The notes under the pieces: model-generated
Told to the model about the DNA's origin: nothing
Databases searched by the model: none
What the model saw: only the letters and a program-made list of their open reading frames with translations
Assembly: GCA_964242415.1 (NCBI GenBank)
Contig: CAXTAT010000026.1
Coordinates: forward strand, 20,334-84,333
Source: DASWOJ01 sp964242415
GTDB taxonomy: Bacteria > Pseudomonadota > Alphaproteobacteria > Acetobacterales > Acetobacteraceae
Direction of reading: 5' to 3'
DNA: 64,000 bases
Position numbers and translations under genes: made by a program
Part shown: piece by piece, positions 25,485 through 33,812 of the stretch
How the letters are laid out: each line of letters begins with the position of its first letter
How positions within the stretch are numbered: position 1 is the stretch's first letter

Positions 25485-25999
25485 TGCAGCGCGCCCCAGC
25501 GCTCCGTCGCCGGCTCGGCGGACGCCCAGTGCCAGGCTTGGCCGTCCCTGCAGATCGTCGCGGTGTAGAAGGCGCGGTGCGGGCCAGACCGGTCCTTCGT
25601 GTCCACCGAGAACACGATGTCCTTGCAGCGGAAGTCGGCGACGCCGAAGCTGTGGGTGACGACGACCTGGCCGGCCTCGTCGGCCTCGATCGGCAGGGAA
25701 TGATCGACGGACCAGGCCGCGACCGCGCCGTCCGGGAGCGGTCCCGCGGCCTGTGCGATCGACTCCTGTTCCGTCCGGTGCACGCGGCGCTCGACGTGCT
25801 TCAAGCCTTCCTCGGCCAGGGACTGCACCACCAGGCCGACCGCGGCGGCGGCGGCGGCGCTCCGGGTCACCGAGCTTGCGGCCCCGGCGGCGGCGACCCC
25901 GGCCACGTCCGCGGTGCCCTCGGTCAGAAGCGAGCCGCAGGCCGGCAGCGCCAGGACGCATGCGAACACCATAAGCTGCCGAATCGGACGTTGCCGCAT
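25481..25999 (-). CDS. Predicted lipoprotein, paralogue of the downstream lipoprotein
   Basis: About 172 residues with a lipoprotein signal sequence whose lipobox is LPAC, followed by GSLLTEGTADVAGVAAAGAA. A small hydrophobic Ala/Val/Gly segment (SAAAAAAVGLVVQSL) is followed by a basic linker (KHVERRVHRTEQE) and a domain with two cysteines (FRCKDIVF and ATICRDGQAWHWA) that could form a disulphide. The start may be either of two adjacent ATGs (26002 or 25999). It is translationally coupled to its paralogue. I know no named family; the pair may act together at the outer membrane. Confidence 0.8.
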   Translation of the reverse strand: MRQRPIRQLMVFACVLALPACGSLLTEGTADVAGVAAAGAASSVTRSAAAAAAVGLVVQSLAEEGLKHVERRVHRTEQESIAQAAGPLPDGAVAAWSVDHSLPIEADEAGQVVVTHSFGVADFRCKDIVFSVDTKDRSGPHRAFYTATICRDGQAWHWASAEPATERWGALQ

Positions 26000-26082
26000 C
26001 ACGCTGGTCCCAACCTTGCCACCCAGCCTTTCAAGCCTGTGCAGGCGGGCGTGGTCAACGCCCCGGCACGGCGTTTGGGTGG

Positions 26083-27390
26083 CTACTCCTCCTCATCGAG
26101 GAAGAATTGGTCAGCCTCCTCGTCATAGGAGTACAGCTCGGCATACCGGCCCCAGGAGATAGCGGTCCGCAGCGTCTCGTCGGCATAGTCCGGCGACATC
26201 GTATCCTCCAACTCGTCGCGGAAGCGCACGCCGGAGGCACGGTGGTTCGGCCGCTCGTCCAGCACACGCCGGATTTGCGCCGCCAGGGGCACGTTGCCGC
26301 GCAGCGCCTGGCCGAAGAGCTGCTTGCGGGCGTCCGTCTCCGCCTCCACCCAATGCCGGCCCTGGTCGGTCAGGCGCAGGTCGCCCTCCTCCAGCACGCC
26401 CAGCCCGAGCAGTTGCAGCGCGTCCCCCATCGGCAGCAGGTCGTCCAGCTCAAGCTGCAGCGTGCCGGCCAGGGCGGGCAGGTCGGCGCGGCCGTTGTAC
26501 GGGGGGGCGACCAGCGTCTCGGCCAGGCCGGCCAGCAGGTTGGTGCTGACGGGGTGCAGTTGCAGGGCGATGGTGGCGGCGGCCGGGGCGGCGGCAGGAT
26601 GCGACGACGGCGCGCGCCGGGTCATCAGCGCGTAGATGTCATCGACGAACTGCCGGAACGCGGCGTCGTTGCGGTTGCGCGGATGCGGGAACGGCACGCG
26701 CAGCTCGCTGGCGACGCGGCCGGGGTTGCTGCTGAACACCAGGATGCGGTCGCACATCAGCACCGCCTCCTCGATGTTGTGGGTGACCATCAGGATCGAC
26801 TTCACGGGCAGCTTGCCCTCGCTCCACAGGTCGATCAGGTCGGTGCGCAGCGTTTCGGCCGTCAGCACGTCGAGCGCGCTGAACGGCTCGTCCATCAGCA
26901 GCAGGTCTGGGTGCACCACCAGGGCGCGGGCCAGGCCGACGCGCTGGCGCATCCCGCCGGACAGCTCCTTGGGATAGGCGCTCTCGTAGCCGCCGAGGCC
27001 GATCAGGTCGATGGCCGCCTCGCCGCGCTTCTCCCGCTCGGCACGGGCGACGCCCAGCGCCTCCAGCCCAAGCTCGACGTTCTCCTGCACCGTCAGCCAG
27101 GGGAACAGGGCGAAGCTTTGGAATACCATCGCCACGCCGTCCGCGGGTCCGTGCAGGGCGCGGCCCCGCCATGTCACCTCGCCGCTTGTGGGCTTCAGCA
27201 GGCCCGCGATGATCCGCAGCAGGGTTGACTTGCCCGATCCGGACCGGCCCAGCAGCCCCACGATCTCGCCGCTGCGCAGCGACACGTCCACGTCGTCCAG
27301 CACCACTAGGTCGGCGCTGCTGTCCTTGTGGTAGGACTGGCGGACGCCGCGCACCTGCAGCAGGGTGTCGGCTGCAACGGTTTGGTCCAT
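26083..27390 (-). CDS. NitT/TauT-type ABC ATPase with C-terminal AAA-associated domain
   Basis: A 435-residue protein. Residues about 10-240 are an ABC ATPase: Walker A GLLGRSGSGKSTLLRIIAGL, Q-loop VFQSFALFPWLT, signature LSGGMRQRVGLARAL, Walker B LLLMDEPFSALD, and H-loop MVTHNIEEAV. The last 150 residues (QLELDDLLPMGDALQLLGLG ... ELYSYDEEADQFFLDEEE) are the AAA-associated C-terminal domain found in some nitrate/sulfonate/bicarbonate-type importers, probably regulatory. It pairs with the double permease encoded 42 bases upstream. No substrate-binding protein is encoded here, so the ligand is unknown. Confidence 0.9.
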   Translation of the reverse strand: MDQTVAADTLLQVRGVRQSYHKDSSADLVVLDDVDVSLRSGEIVGLLGRSGSGKSTLLRIIAGLLKPTSGEVTWRGRALHGPADGVAMVFQSFALFPWLTVQENVELGLEALGVARAEREKRGEAAIDLIGLGGYESAYPKELSGGMRQRVGLARALVVHPDLLLMDEPFSALDVLTAETLRTDLIDLWSEGKLPVKSILMVTHNIEEAVLMCDRILVFSSNPGRVASELRVPFPHPRNRNDAAFRQFVDDIYALMTRRAPSSHPAAAPAAATIALQLHPVSTNLLAGLAETLVAPPYNGRADLPALAGTLQLELDDLLPMGDALQLLGLGVLEEGDLRLTDQGRHWVEAETDARKQLFGQALRGNVPLAAQIRRVLDERPNHRASGVRFRDELEDTMSPDYADETLRTAISWGRYAELYSYDEEADQFFLDEEE

Positions 27391-27432
27391 GGGCGTGCTC
27401 CCGGCTGCGGCGTCAGGGTTGAGGCAAGGGTG

Positions 27433-29157
27433 TTACAGCGTCAGGCGGCGGCTGGAATAGGCATAGAGCGGCCGCCACAGCAGCCGGTTGAACGCCAGCA
27501 CGAACGAGGACATCACGACGACGCCCAGCACCACCTTGGCCGTCGCGCCGTCCGCGGTGGCGTCCGCGATGTAGGCCCCCAGGCCATGCGCGACCAGCTT
27601 CGTCTTGCCCCAGACCGCCACCTCCGACACGATGGCGGCGTTCCATGACCCGCCCGACGCCGTGATCGCGCCCGTGATGTAGTAGGGGAAGATGCCCGGC
27701 AGGATCACCCGGCGCCACCACAGCAGCCCGCCGACCCGGTAGTTCTTCGACGCCTCCTGCAAGTCCCCCGGGAACACGCTGGCCCCGGCGATGACGTTGA
27801 ACAGGATGTACCACTGGGTGCCCAGGATCATCAGCGGCGTCAGCCAGATGTCGGGGTTGCCCGCAAAGTACACGATGGCGACGACGAAGACCGGGAAGAA
27901 CAGGTTGGCCGGGAACGCCGCCAGGAACTGCGCGACCGGCTGCGCCCGCCGCGCCCACGCCGGGCGCAGGCCCAGCCAGACGCCGATCGGCACCCAAACC
28001 AGCGTCGCCAGCGTCATCAGCACCACGACGCGCAGCAGGGTGATCAGGCCAAGCTCCACCGCCTCGGTCAGGTCGGCCAGGGTCAGCGTTGCCGATGCAA
28101 ACGTCCAGATTTCCCAAGCCGCCGCGGCGACCGCGACGGCCAGCACCGCCAGGAACGCCGCATCGCCCGTGCGCGACGGCGCGCGCACCGCCGCCCGGCG
28201 GGGCCGGGTGCGGAACGACAGCCGCAGCCCGCCGAACGCGTCGAACACCCGGCCGACGCCGCCGGACACCGCCCGCAGCAGCCGGGTGCGGCGCAGCAGC
28301 TTCAGCACCCAGGGGTCCTCGGTGTTCTCGCCGGCCGTCAGCTCGAAGCGGAACTTGCTGGACCAGGCGACCAAGGGGCGGAACAGCAACTGGTCGTAGG
28401 CCAGGATGACGACCAGCATCGCCAGGATCGCCCAGAACACCGCGCCGATGTCGCGCTCGTCCAGCGCCTTGGCCACGTAGCTGCCGATGCCCGGCAGTTT
28501 CCAGGTTGAGTCCCCTACGCTCACGGCCTCGCTGGCGACGACGAAGAACCAGCCGCCCGACATCGACATCATGGTGTTCCATACCAGGCCCGGCATGGCG
28601 AACGGCACCTCCAGCCGCCAGAACCGCTGCCAGCCGCTGAGGCGGTAGCTGCGGGCGGCCTCGTCCAGGTCGGCCGGGACGGTCTTGAGGCTTTGATACA
28701 GGCTGAACGCCATGTTCCATGCCTGGCTGGTGAAGATGGCGAAGATGGCCGCAAGCTCCGCCCCCAGCACGCGGCCGGGGAACAGGCTCATGAAGAACAC
28801 GACCGTGAAGGTCAGGAAGCCCAGGATCGGCACCGACTGCAGGATGTCGAGGATCGGCACCAGGATCAGCCCGGCCCGCCGGCTTTTCGCCGCCCAGGTG
28901 GCATAGGTGAAGGTGAACAGCAGCGAGCACACCAGCGCGGCGAACATCCGCAGCGTCGTGCGGACCGCGTAGTTCGGCAGCGCCCAGGGGTCGAGCACGA
29001 TCGCCTGCGTTTCCGGCGCGTCCAGCGGCGCCAGGGTGCCGCGGGCGACGGTGCCGAAGTAGATCAGCAGCGCGGCGATGCACAGCCCGGCCACCAGGTC
29101 GAAGACGTTGGGCAGGCGGCGTGCGGAGGCGAACGCGGGAAACGGGGTGTCGGACAT
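27433..29157 (-). CDS. Fused double permease of a NitT/TauT-type ABC transporter
   Basis: A 574-residue protein made of two consecutive BPD-type permease domains, roughly residues 20-265 and 330-570, each with its own EAA loop: EAARSYRLSGWQRFW in the first and EASKNYRVGGLLWWRR in the second. A basic, Pro-poor linker (RTRPRRAAVRAPSRTGDAAF) joins them. Such a fusion would let a single polypeptide form the whole channel. It lies directly upstream of the matching ATPase gene. The long 5' region (29158-29514) contains a full-length palindromic element. Confidence 0.9.
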   Translation of the reverse strand: MSDTPFPAFASARRLPNVFDLVAGLCIAALLIYFGTVARGTLAPLDAPETQAIVLDPWALPNYAVRTTLRMFAALVCSLLFTFTYATWAAKSRRAGLILVPILDILQSVPILGFLTFTVVFFMSLFPGRVLGAELAAIFAIFTSQAWNMAFSLYQSLKTVPADLDEAARSYRLSGWQRFWRLEVPFAMPGLVWNTMMSMSGGWFFVVASEAVSVGDSTWKLPGIGSYVAKALDERDIGAVFWAILAMLVVILAYDQLLFRPLVAWSSKFRFELTAGENTEDPWVLKLLRRTRLLRAVSGGVGRVFDAFGGLRLSFRTRPRRAAVRAPSRTGDAAFLAVLAVAVAAAAWEIWTFASATLTLADLTEAVELGLITLLRVVVLMTLATLVWVPIGVWLGLRPAWARRAQPVAQFLAAFPANLFFPVFVVAIVYFAGNPDIWLTPLMILGTQWYILFNVIAGASVFPGDLQEASKNYRVGGLLWWRRVILPGIFPYYITGAITASGGSWNAAIVSEVAVWGKTKLVAHGLGAYIADATADGATAKVVLGVVVMSSFVLAFNRLLWRPLYAYSSRRLTL

Positions 29158-29275
29158 GCGCGCTGCTTTCGGGCCAGGTGCGTCGGGCGTGCGTTCCGGT
29201 TACGCCATCCGCATCCAGGTGTCAGCAGGGCAGGTGTTGTTGTTCGATGACGGACGCAGCCCCACGACGGTCCCT

Positions 29276-29503
29276 TTGCAGACAGATGCGTATGGCGCGA
29301 GGACGCCGCCTGCCTGCCCCCTCTCCCTCCGGGAGAGGGCCGGGGGGTGAGAGGCCGCAAGCGCCAAGCCCGGCGTGTTTGGGCGCGGATTTCGTGCTTT
29401 AAGCGGGGAAATTAGGCCCTTGCCGCTTCCCTCACCCCGGCCCTCTCCCGGAGGGAGAGGGAACAGGCAGCTTTCTCGCGCCATATGCGATCACCCTGCC
29501 CTA
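29276..29503. repeat. Palindromic element, copy 8, the most complete copy
   Basis: Left arm 29317-29352 and right arm 29429-29461. Here the outer ends are also preserved: GATGCGTATGGCGCGAGG (29283-29300) on the left pairs with the inverse of CTCGCGCCATATGCGATC (29474-29491) on the right, so the whole element is about 228 bases of nested inverted repeats. It accounts for most of the 357-base gene-free stretch 29158-29514. Confidence 0.9.
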
Positions 29504-29514
29504 GCGCGCCGGCG

Positions 29515-30255
29515 TCAGGCGATGGCGAGCTGTCCCGCCTTGGCGGCCAGCGCGGCCTTTGGCGCATTCACCGGGCTCGGCGCGGCGGTGTCGCGGACCA
29601 TGTAGCCGCGGCCCCAGACGGTGCCGATGACGTTGGGCGCCCCGGCGTCGGACAGCTTGCGGCGCAGCTTGCAGATGAACACGTCGATGATCTTCATCTC
29701 CGGCTCGTCCATGCCGCCATACAGGTGGTTCAGGAACGCCTCCTTGGTCAGCACCATGCCCTTGCGGAGCACCAGCAGTTCCAGGATGGCGTATTCCTTG
29801 CCGGTCAGGTGGACGGGCGCGCCGGCCACCAGGACCTCGCGGCTGTCCAGGTTCAATTGCAGGTCGCCGAGGACCAGGGTGGGCTGGCTGTAGCCCTTGC
29901 TGCGCCGCAGGATGGCCTGCATCCGGGCCAGCAGCTCCGCCGGGTCGAACGGCTTGGCGATCACGTCGTCCGCGCCGACGCCGAAGGCACGCAGCTTGGC
30001 GTCTGACCGGGCCTGCGGGACCATGACGATGGCCGGGGTGTCGATGCGTGCCGCCCGCATGCGCCGGACCATCTCGCAGCCGTCAGTGCCCGGCAGAACC
30101 AAGTCGAGCAGCACCAGGTCGTAGTCATAGTGGCGGAGCAGGTCCAGCCCGTCCTCCCCGGTGGCGGCGTGTTCCACGACGGCGCCGCTGCCCTTCAGGA
30201 GGTGGCACAGCCCGCGGGCGGCAGTCTGGTCGGCATCGATCAGCAATACACGCAT
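29515..30255 (-). CDS. ctrA: CtrA-type response regulator with altered receiver domain
   Basis: A 246-residue OmpR-type regulator. The DNA-binding half is unmistakably CtrA: LTGKEYAILELLVLRKGM, then LTKEAFLNHLYGGMDEPEMK and IIDVFICKLRRKLSDAG and TVWGRGYMVRD. The receiver keeps the phospho-acceptor Asp51 (LLDLVLPG) and Lys101 (AKPF), but the acidic pair at 7-9 reads DAD rather than EDD, and the conserved Ser/Thr after strand 4 is Val79-Pro80 (IVMVPQ). CtrA controls cell-cycle, flagellar and motility genes. AAGGAG precedes the ATG by 6 bases. It is divergent from fliI, which fits flagellar control. It might be a second CtrA copy rather than the master regulator. Confidence 0.88.
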   Translation of the reverse strand: MRVLLIDADQTAARGLCHLLKGSGAVVEHAATGEDGLDLLRHYDYDLVLLDLVLPGTDGCEMVRRMRAARIDTPAIVMVPQARSDAKLRAFGVGADDVIAKPFDPAELLARMQAILRRSKGYSQPTLVLGDLQLNLDSREVLVAGAPVHLTGKEYAILELLVLRKGMVLTKEAFLNHLYGGMDEPEMKIIDVFICKLRRKLSDAGAPNVIGTVWGRGYMVRDTAAPSPVNAPKAALAAKAGQLAIA

Positions 30256-30322
30256 AAGTTGCTCCTTGGTTCAGCGACGTGCCCAGAGTTACAACTTTGA
30301 CGTGCGTGCGTCTACAAAAACT

Positions 30323-30336
30323 TCACACCTGGGTGA
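30323..30336. promoter_or_regulatory. Dyad in the ctrA/fliI divergent promoter region
   Basis: TCACACCTGGGTGA is a near-perfect 14-base dyad lying between the two divergent genes in a locally AT-rich stretch. It could be an operator. No TTAA-N7-TTAA CtrA box is visible nearby. Confidence 0.3.
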
Positions 30337-30413
30337 GATATTTTAGATCACGAGCAAACACAGGGTGCCTCTGCGTGGAGGCTACCCCGAACCATCTTAC
30401 TAAGGAGTATATT

Positions 30414-31787
30414 TTGCGACAATATTCAGTTATTGATTGCATGCGCCTGGCGGTTCCGGCCCTGGCGGAGGTTGCAGCGCCCCGGCTGACCGGGCAAGTC
30501 GCCGGCATCTCAGGCATGCTGATCGAGGTTGGCGGCATCACGGCGGAGCTTGCGGTCGGCGACCGCATCACGGTGCACGCTAAGGCCGGCGGGCAGATCG
30601 GGGCGGAGATTGTCGGGTTTCGCAACGGCATGGCCCGTGCGCTGGCGTTTGGCGCCGTGGAAGGATTGGGGCCGCGCAGCACGGCCAGCCTGCCGTTCCG
30701 GCCGGACCGGCCGCGCGGCGCGCAGCTTGCGGTGTGCGACGCCTGGCTGGGCCGCGTCGTCGATCCGCTGGGGCAGCCGCTCGACGGGCGCGGGGCGCTG
30801 CCGGCGGGAGAGCCGCGCCCGGTGCGGACCGATCCGCCCCCTGGCGCCACCCGGGCGCGGCTGGGGGCGAGGATCGGGTTGGGCGTCCGGGCGCTGGACC
30901 TGTTCACGACCTGCCGGGCGGGGCAGCGGCTCGGGCTGTTCGCCGGGTCGGGCGTGGGTAAGTCCACCCTGCTGTCGCAGTTGGTGCATCAGGCCGGGTG
31001 CGACGTGGTCGTGCTGGCCCTGGTGGGGGAGCGCGGGCGGGAGGTGCGGGAGTTCCTGGAGGACGACCTCGGGCCCGAGGGGATGGCGCGCTCGGTCACC
31101 GTCGTCGCCACGTCCGACCAGCCGCCCCTGATGCGCCGGGAGGCCGCCTATGCCGCCATGACCATCGCCGAGCACTTCCGCGACCAGGGCAAGCATGTGC
31201 TGCTGCTGCTGGACAGCGTGACCCGGTTCTGCCTGGCGCTGCGGGAGATCGGCTTGGCGGCCGGGGAGCCGCCCGCGACCCGCGGGTATCCGCCCAGCGT
31301 GTTTGCAGAGCTGCCGCGGCTGCTGGAGCGCGCCGGGCCGGGGCCGGACCGCGGCGAGGCGAGCGGCCACATCACCGCCCTGTTCACCGTGCTGGTGGAG
31401 GGCGACGACCACAACGAGCCCGTCGCCGACGCCGTGCGCGGCATCCTCGACGGCCACGTCATCCTGGACCGCCGCATCGGCGAGGGCGGGCGGTATCCGG
31501 CCATCGACGTGCTGCGCTCGCTGTCGCGCACCGTGCCGGGCTGCAACGGGCCGGAGGAGAACGCCCTGGCCCGCCGCGCCCGCGCCGTGCTGTCGCTGCA
31601 CGCCGAGATGGCGGACCTGGTGCGCCTGGGCGCCTACCGGTCCGGCGCCGACCCGGCGGTCGATCAGGCGTTGCGCCTGGCCCCGCGGATCGAGGCGGTG
31701 CTGCGCCAGCCCAAGGGGGAGAGCAGCACCCTCCCCGACGCCTTTGCCGCCCTGCAAGCCGCCCTGGAGGACAGCCATGCCACATGA
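30414..31787 (+). CDS. fliI: Flagellum-specific ATP synthase FliI
   Basis: A 457-residue ATPase of the flagellar type III export apparatus, related to F1-beta. Walker A GLFAGSGVGKSTLLSQLV, ALVGERGREVREFLEDDLG and Walker B HVLLLLDSVTRFCLALREIG are present, as is GEPPATRGYPPSVFAELPRL, which is specific to the FliI/SctN family. The TTG at 30414 is chosen as start because AAGGAG lies 6 bases upstream; the next ATG (30441) lacks a ribosome-binding site. It overlaps the fliJ-like gene by 11 bases. FliI forms a hexamer at the export gate in the cytoplasm. Confidence 0.93.
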   Translation: MRQYSVIDCMRLAVPALAEVAAPRLTGQVAGISGMLIEVGGITAELAVGDRITVHAKAGGQIGAEIVGFRNGMARALAFGAVEGLGPRSTASLPFRPDRPRGAQLAVCDAWLGRVVDPLGQPLDGRGALPAGEPRPVRTDPPPGATRARLGARIGLGVRALDLFTTCRAGQRLGLFAGSGVGKSTLLSQLVHQAGCDVVVLALVGERGREVREFLEDDLGPEGMARSVTVVATSDQPPLMRREAAYAAMTIAEHFRDQGKHVLLLLDSVTRFCLALREIGLAAGEPPATRGYPPSVFAELPRLLERAGPGPDRGEASGHITALFTVLVEGDDHNEPVADAVRGILDGHVILDRRIGEGGRYPAIDVLRSLSRTVPGCNGPEENALARRARAVLSLHAEMADLVRLGAYRSGADPAVDQALRLAPRIEAVLRQPKGESSTLPDAFAALQAALEDSHAT

Positions 31788-32226
31788 TCCGCTTCTTGTG
31801 CTCGCCCGCGTGCGCCGGATGGCACACGAGGAGGCGCTGGCGACCCTGGCGCAGGCCCTGGCTGGAGAGGCGGCGGCGGACGGCATCGTCAAGCAGGCGG
31901 AGCGCAGCATCACGGCGGAGTTGGCCGCCGCCTCGGCCCTGGACGGCGGCGACGGCGTGGTGGAGGCGTTCGCCGCCTGGCTGCCCGGCGCCCGCCAGCG
32001 CACCGCCCAGGCCCGGCAGGCCTGCGAGCGCGCCCAGGCCGACGTGTCCCGCGCCCGCGCCATGCTGTCGGTGACGCGGTCGGGCATGGAGGCGGTCGCG
32101 GCGGTGATCGCCGAGCGCGCCCGCCTGCAGCAGGCCGCCGGTGCCCGGGCCGAGCAGCACGCCCTGGACGACGCCGCCCGGGGACGGGCTGGGGCGCATG
32201 ACCCCGGCGCGCATGACATAGCGTGA
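31777..32226 (+). CDS. fliJ: FliJ-like flagellar export protein
   Basis: A 149-residue, strongly helical protein rich in Ala, Arg, Glu and Gln and predicted to form a long coiled coil for most of its length (residues about 10-130). Sequence similarity to FliJ is too low to judge by eye, but size, fold and the 11-base overlap with the end of fliI are what is expected: FliJ binds the FliI hexamer like the gamma subunit of F1. The tail AGAHDPGAHD is low-complexity. The assignment rests mainly on position. Confidence 0.7.
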   Translation: MPHDPLLVLARVRRMAHEEALATLAQALAGEAAADGIVKQAERSITAELAAASALDGGDGVVEAFAAWLPGARQRTAQARQACERAQADVSRARAMLSVTRSGMEAVAAVIAERARLQQAAGARAEQHALDDAARGRAGAHDPGAHDIA

Positions 32227-32303
32227 CGGTTCGGCATCTGGTCCCGGCGGGCGGGATGTGGTCCTGTGCAGTCGAGTCCGCACAATAGGATAGGGAACAC
32301 GAC

Positions 32304-33644
32304 GTGCGCATTGCAATGATTGGCGGCGGCTACGTCGGCCTGGTTTCGGGCGCGTGCTTCGCCGACCTCGGCGTGGACGTCGCGGTTGTCGAGGTGGACC
32401 CGCCCAAGCTGGACGCCCTGATGAACGGCCGCATCCCGATCTACGAGCCGGGGCTGGACCGGCTGGTGGCGGATAACGTGGCGGCCGGGCGGCTGAGCTT
32501 CGGCAACGACCTGGCGGCGGCGGTCGATGGGGTGGACGCGGTGTTCATCGCCGTCGGCACCCCCACGCGCCGGGGCGACGGCCATGCCGACGTGTCGTAT
32601 GTCAATGCCGCGGCGGAGCAGGTGGCGCGTGCGCTGACCGGGTATGCCGTCATCGTCACCAAATCGACGGTCCCGGTGGGCACCGGCCGCCGCATCATGG
32701 AGATCATGCGCCGCGCCAGCCCGGGCGGCGAGTTCGACGTCGCCAGCAACCCGGAGTTCCTGCGCGAGGGCAGCGCCATCCCCGACTTCATGCGCCCCGA
32801 CCGCGTGGTGATCGGCACCGACAGCGAGCGTGCGCGGGAGGTGCTGCGCCGCCTGTACCGGCCGCTATACCTGATCGAGGCGCCGATCCTGTTCACCAGC
32901 CTGGAGACGGCGGAGCTGACGAAGTATGCCGCCAACTCGTTCCTGGCGATGAAGGTGACGTTCATCAACGAGATGGCCGACCTGTGCGAGCGCGTCGGCG
33001 CGGACGTGCATGACGTGGCGCGCGGCATCGGCCTGGACGGGCGCATCGGCCGCAAGTTCCTGCATGCCGGTCCCGGGTTTGGCGGGAGCTGCTTTCCCAA
33101 GGATACGCTGGCGCTGATGCGGATCGCGCAGGACTGGGGGGCGCCGTCCCGCCTGGTGGAGGCGACGGTGGCGGTGAACGACGCCCGCAAGTCGGGGATG
33201 GCGGCGCGGGTGATCCACGCGGCGGGCGGGTCGGTGCACGGCAAGACGGTCGCGGTGCTGGGCCTGACGTTCAAGCCCGAGACGGACGACATGCGCGACG
33301 CCCCCAGCCTGTCCATCATCAACCGCCTGGCGGAGCAGGGGGCGGAGATCCGCGCCTTCGACCCCGTTGGCATGGAGCATGCCAAGGCGATGCTGCCGGA
33401 AGGCGTGCATTATTGCACCGACGCCTACGACGCCGTGACGGGTGCGGACGTGCTGGTGCTGGTGACGGAGTGGAACGAGTTTCGCGCCTTGGCTCCGGAG
33501 CGGCTGCGCGCGGCGATGCGCGGGACGCTGGTGATGGACCTGCGCAACGTGTTCGACCCGGTGGTGATGCGGGAGGCTGGGCTGGACTACCATGGCATTG
33601 GCCGCGGTTTTTCTCCCTCCTCCTCCGGGAAAGGGCCGGGGTGA
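32304..33644 (+). CDS. UDP-glucose 6-dehydrogenase, with a repeat-derived C-terminus
   Basis: A 446-residue enzyme that oxidises UDP-glucose to UDP-glucuronate, a precursor for surface polysaccharides. It starts at GTG with the NAD motif IAMIGGGYVGLVSGACFADL; the substrate-binding TKSTVPVGTG, NPEFLREGSAIPDFMRPDRV, the catalytic GPGFGGSCFPKDTLAL (active Cys) and FKPETDDMRDAPSLSII follow. The natural protein appears to end near YHGIGRGF; the last ten codons and the TGA lie inside a palindromic element (from 33615), giving the tail SPSSSGKGPG. The next two genes on the same strand look like surface-glycan genes. Confidence 0.94.
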   Translation: MRIAMIGGGYVGLVSGACFADLGVDVAVVEVDPPKLDALMNGRIPIYEPGLDRLVADNVAAGRLSFGNDLAAAVDGVDAVFIAVGTPTRRGDGHADVSYVNAAAEQVARALTGYAVIVTKSTVPVGTGRRIMEIMRRASPGGEFDVASNPEFLREGSAIPDFMRPDRVVIGTDSERAREVLRRLYRPLYLIEAPILFTSLETAELTKYAANSFLAMKVTFINEMADLCERVGADVHDVARGIGLDGRIGRKFLHAGPGFGGSCFPKDTLALMRIAQDWGAPSRLVEATVAVNDARKSGMAARVIHAAGGSVHGKTVAVLGLTFKPETDDMRDAPSLSIINRLAEQGAEIRAFDPVGMEHAKAMLPEGVHYCTDAYDAVTGADVLVLVTEWNEFRALAPERLRAAMRGTLVMDLRNVFDPVVMREAGLDYHGIGRGFSPSSSGKGPG

Positions 33645-33760
33645 GGGGGTATTTGTTGCGGAGCGGAGCACTGATGGCGAGGTAGGGCTGCGCTTGCTGC
33701 GGGACGGTGCTGTGCTGCAAGACCCCCTCACCCCGGCCCTCTCCCGAAGCGGGGAGAGGG
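33615..33760. repeat. Palindromic element, copy 9, overlapping the UDP-glucose dehydrogenase stop
   Basis: Left arm 33615-33646 contains the last codons and the stop of the dehydrogenase gene; right arm is 33725-33760 with a GAAGCGGGGAG loop. The inner part carries a degenerate version of the CTTGC..GCAAGACCCC type (subtype B). Confidence 0.9.
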
Positions 33761-33812
33761 AGCAGGAAGGGTACGCCTTGCCTTAACACGCGGTCTGGCG
33801 GATATCCGAGCT

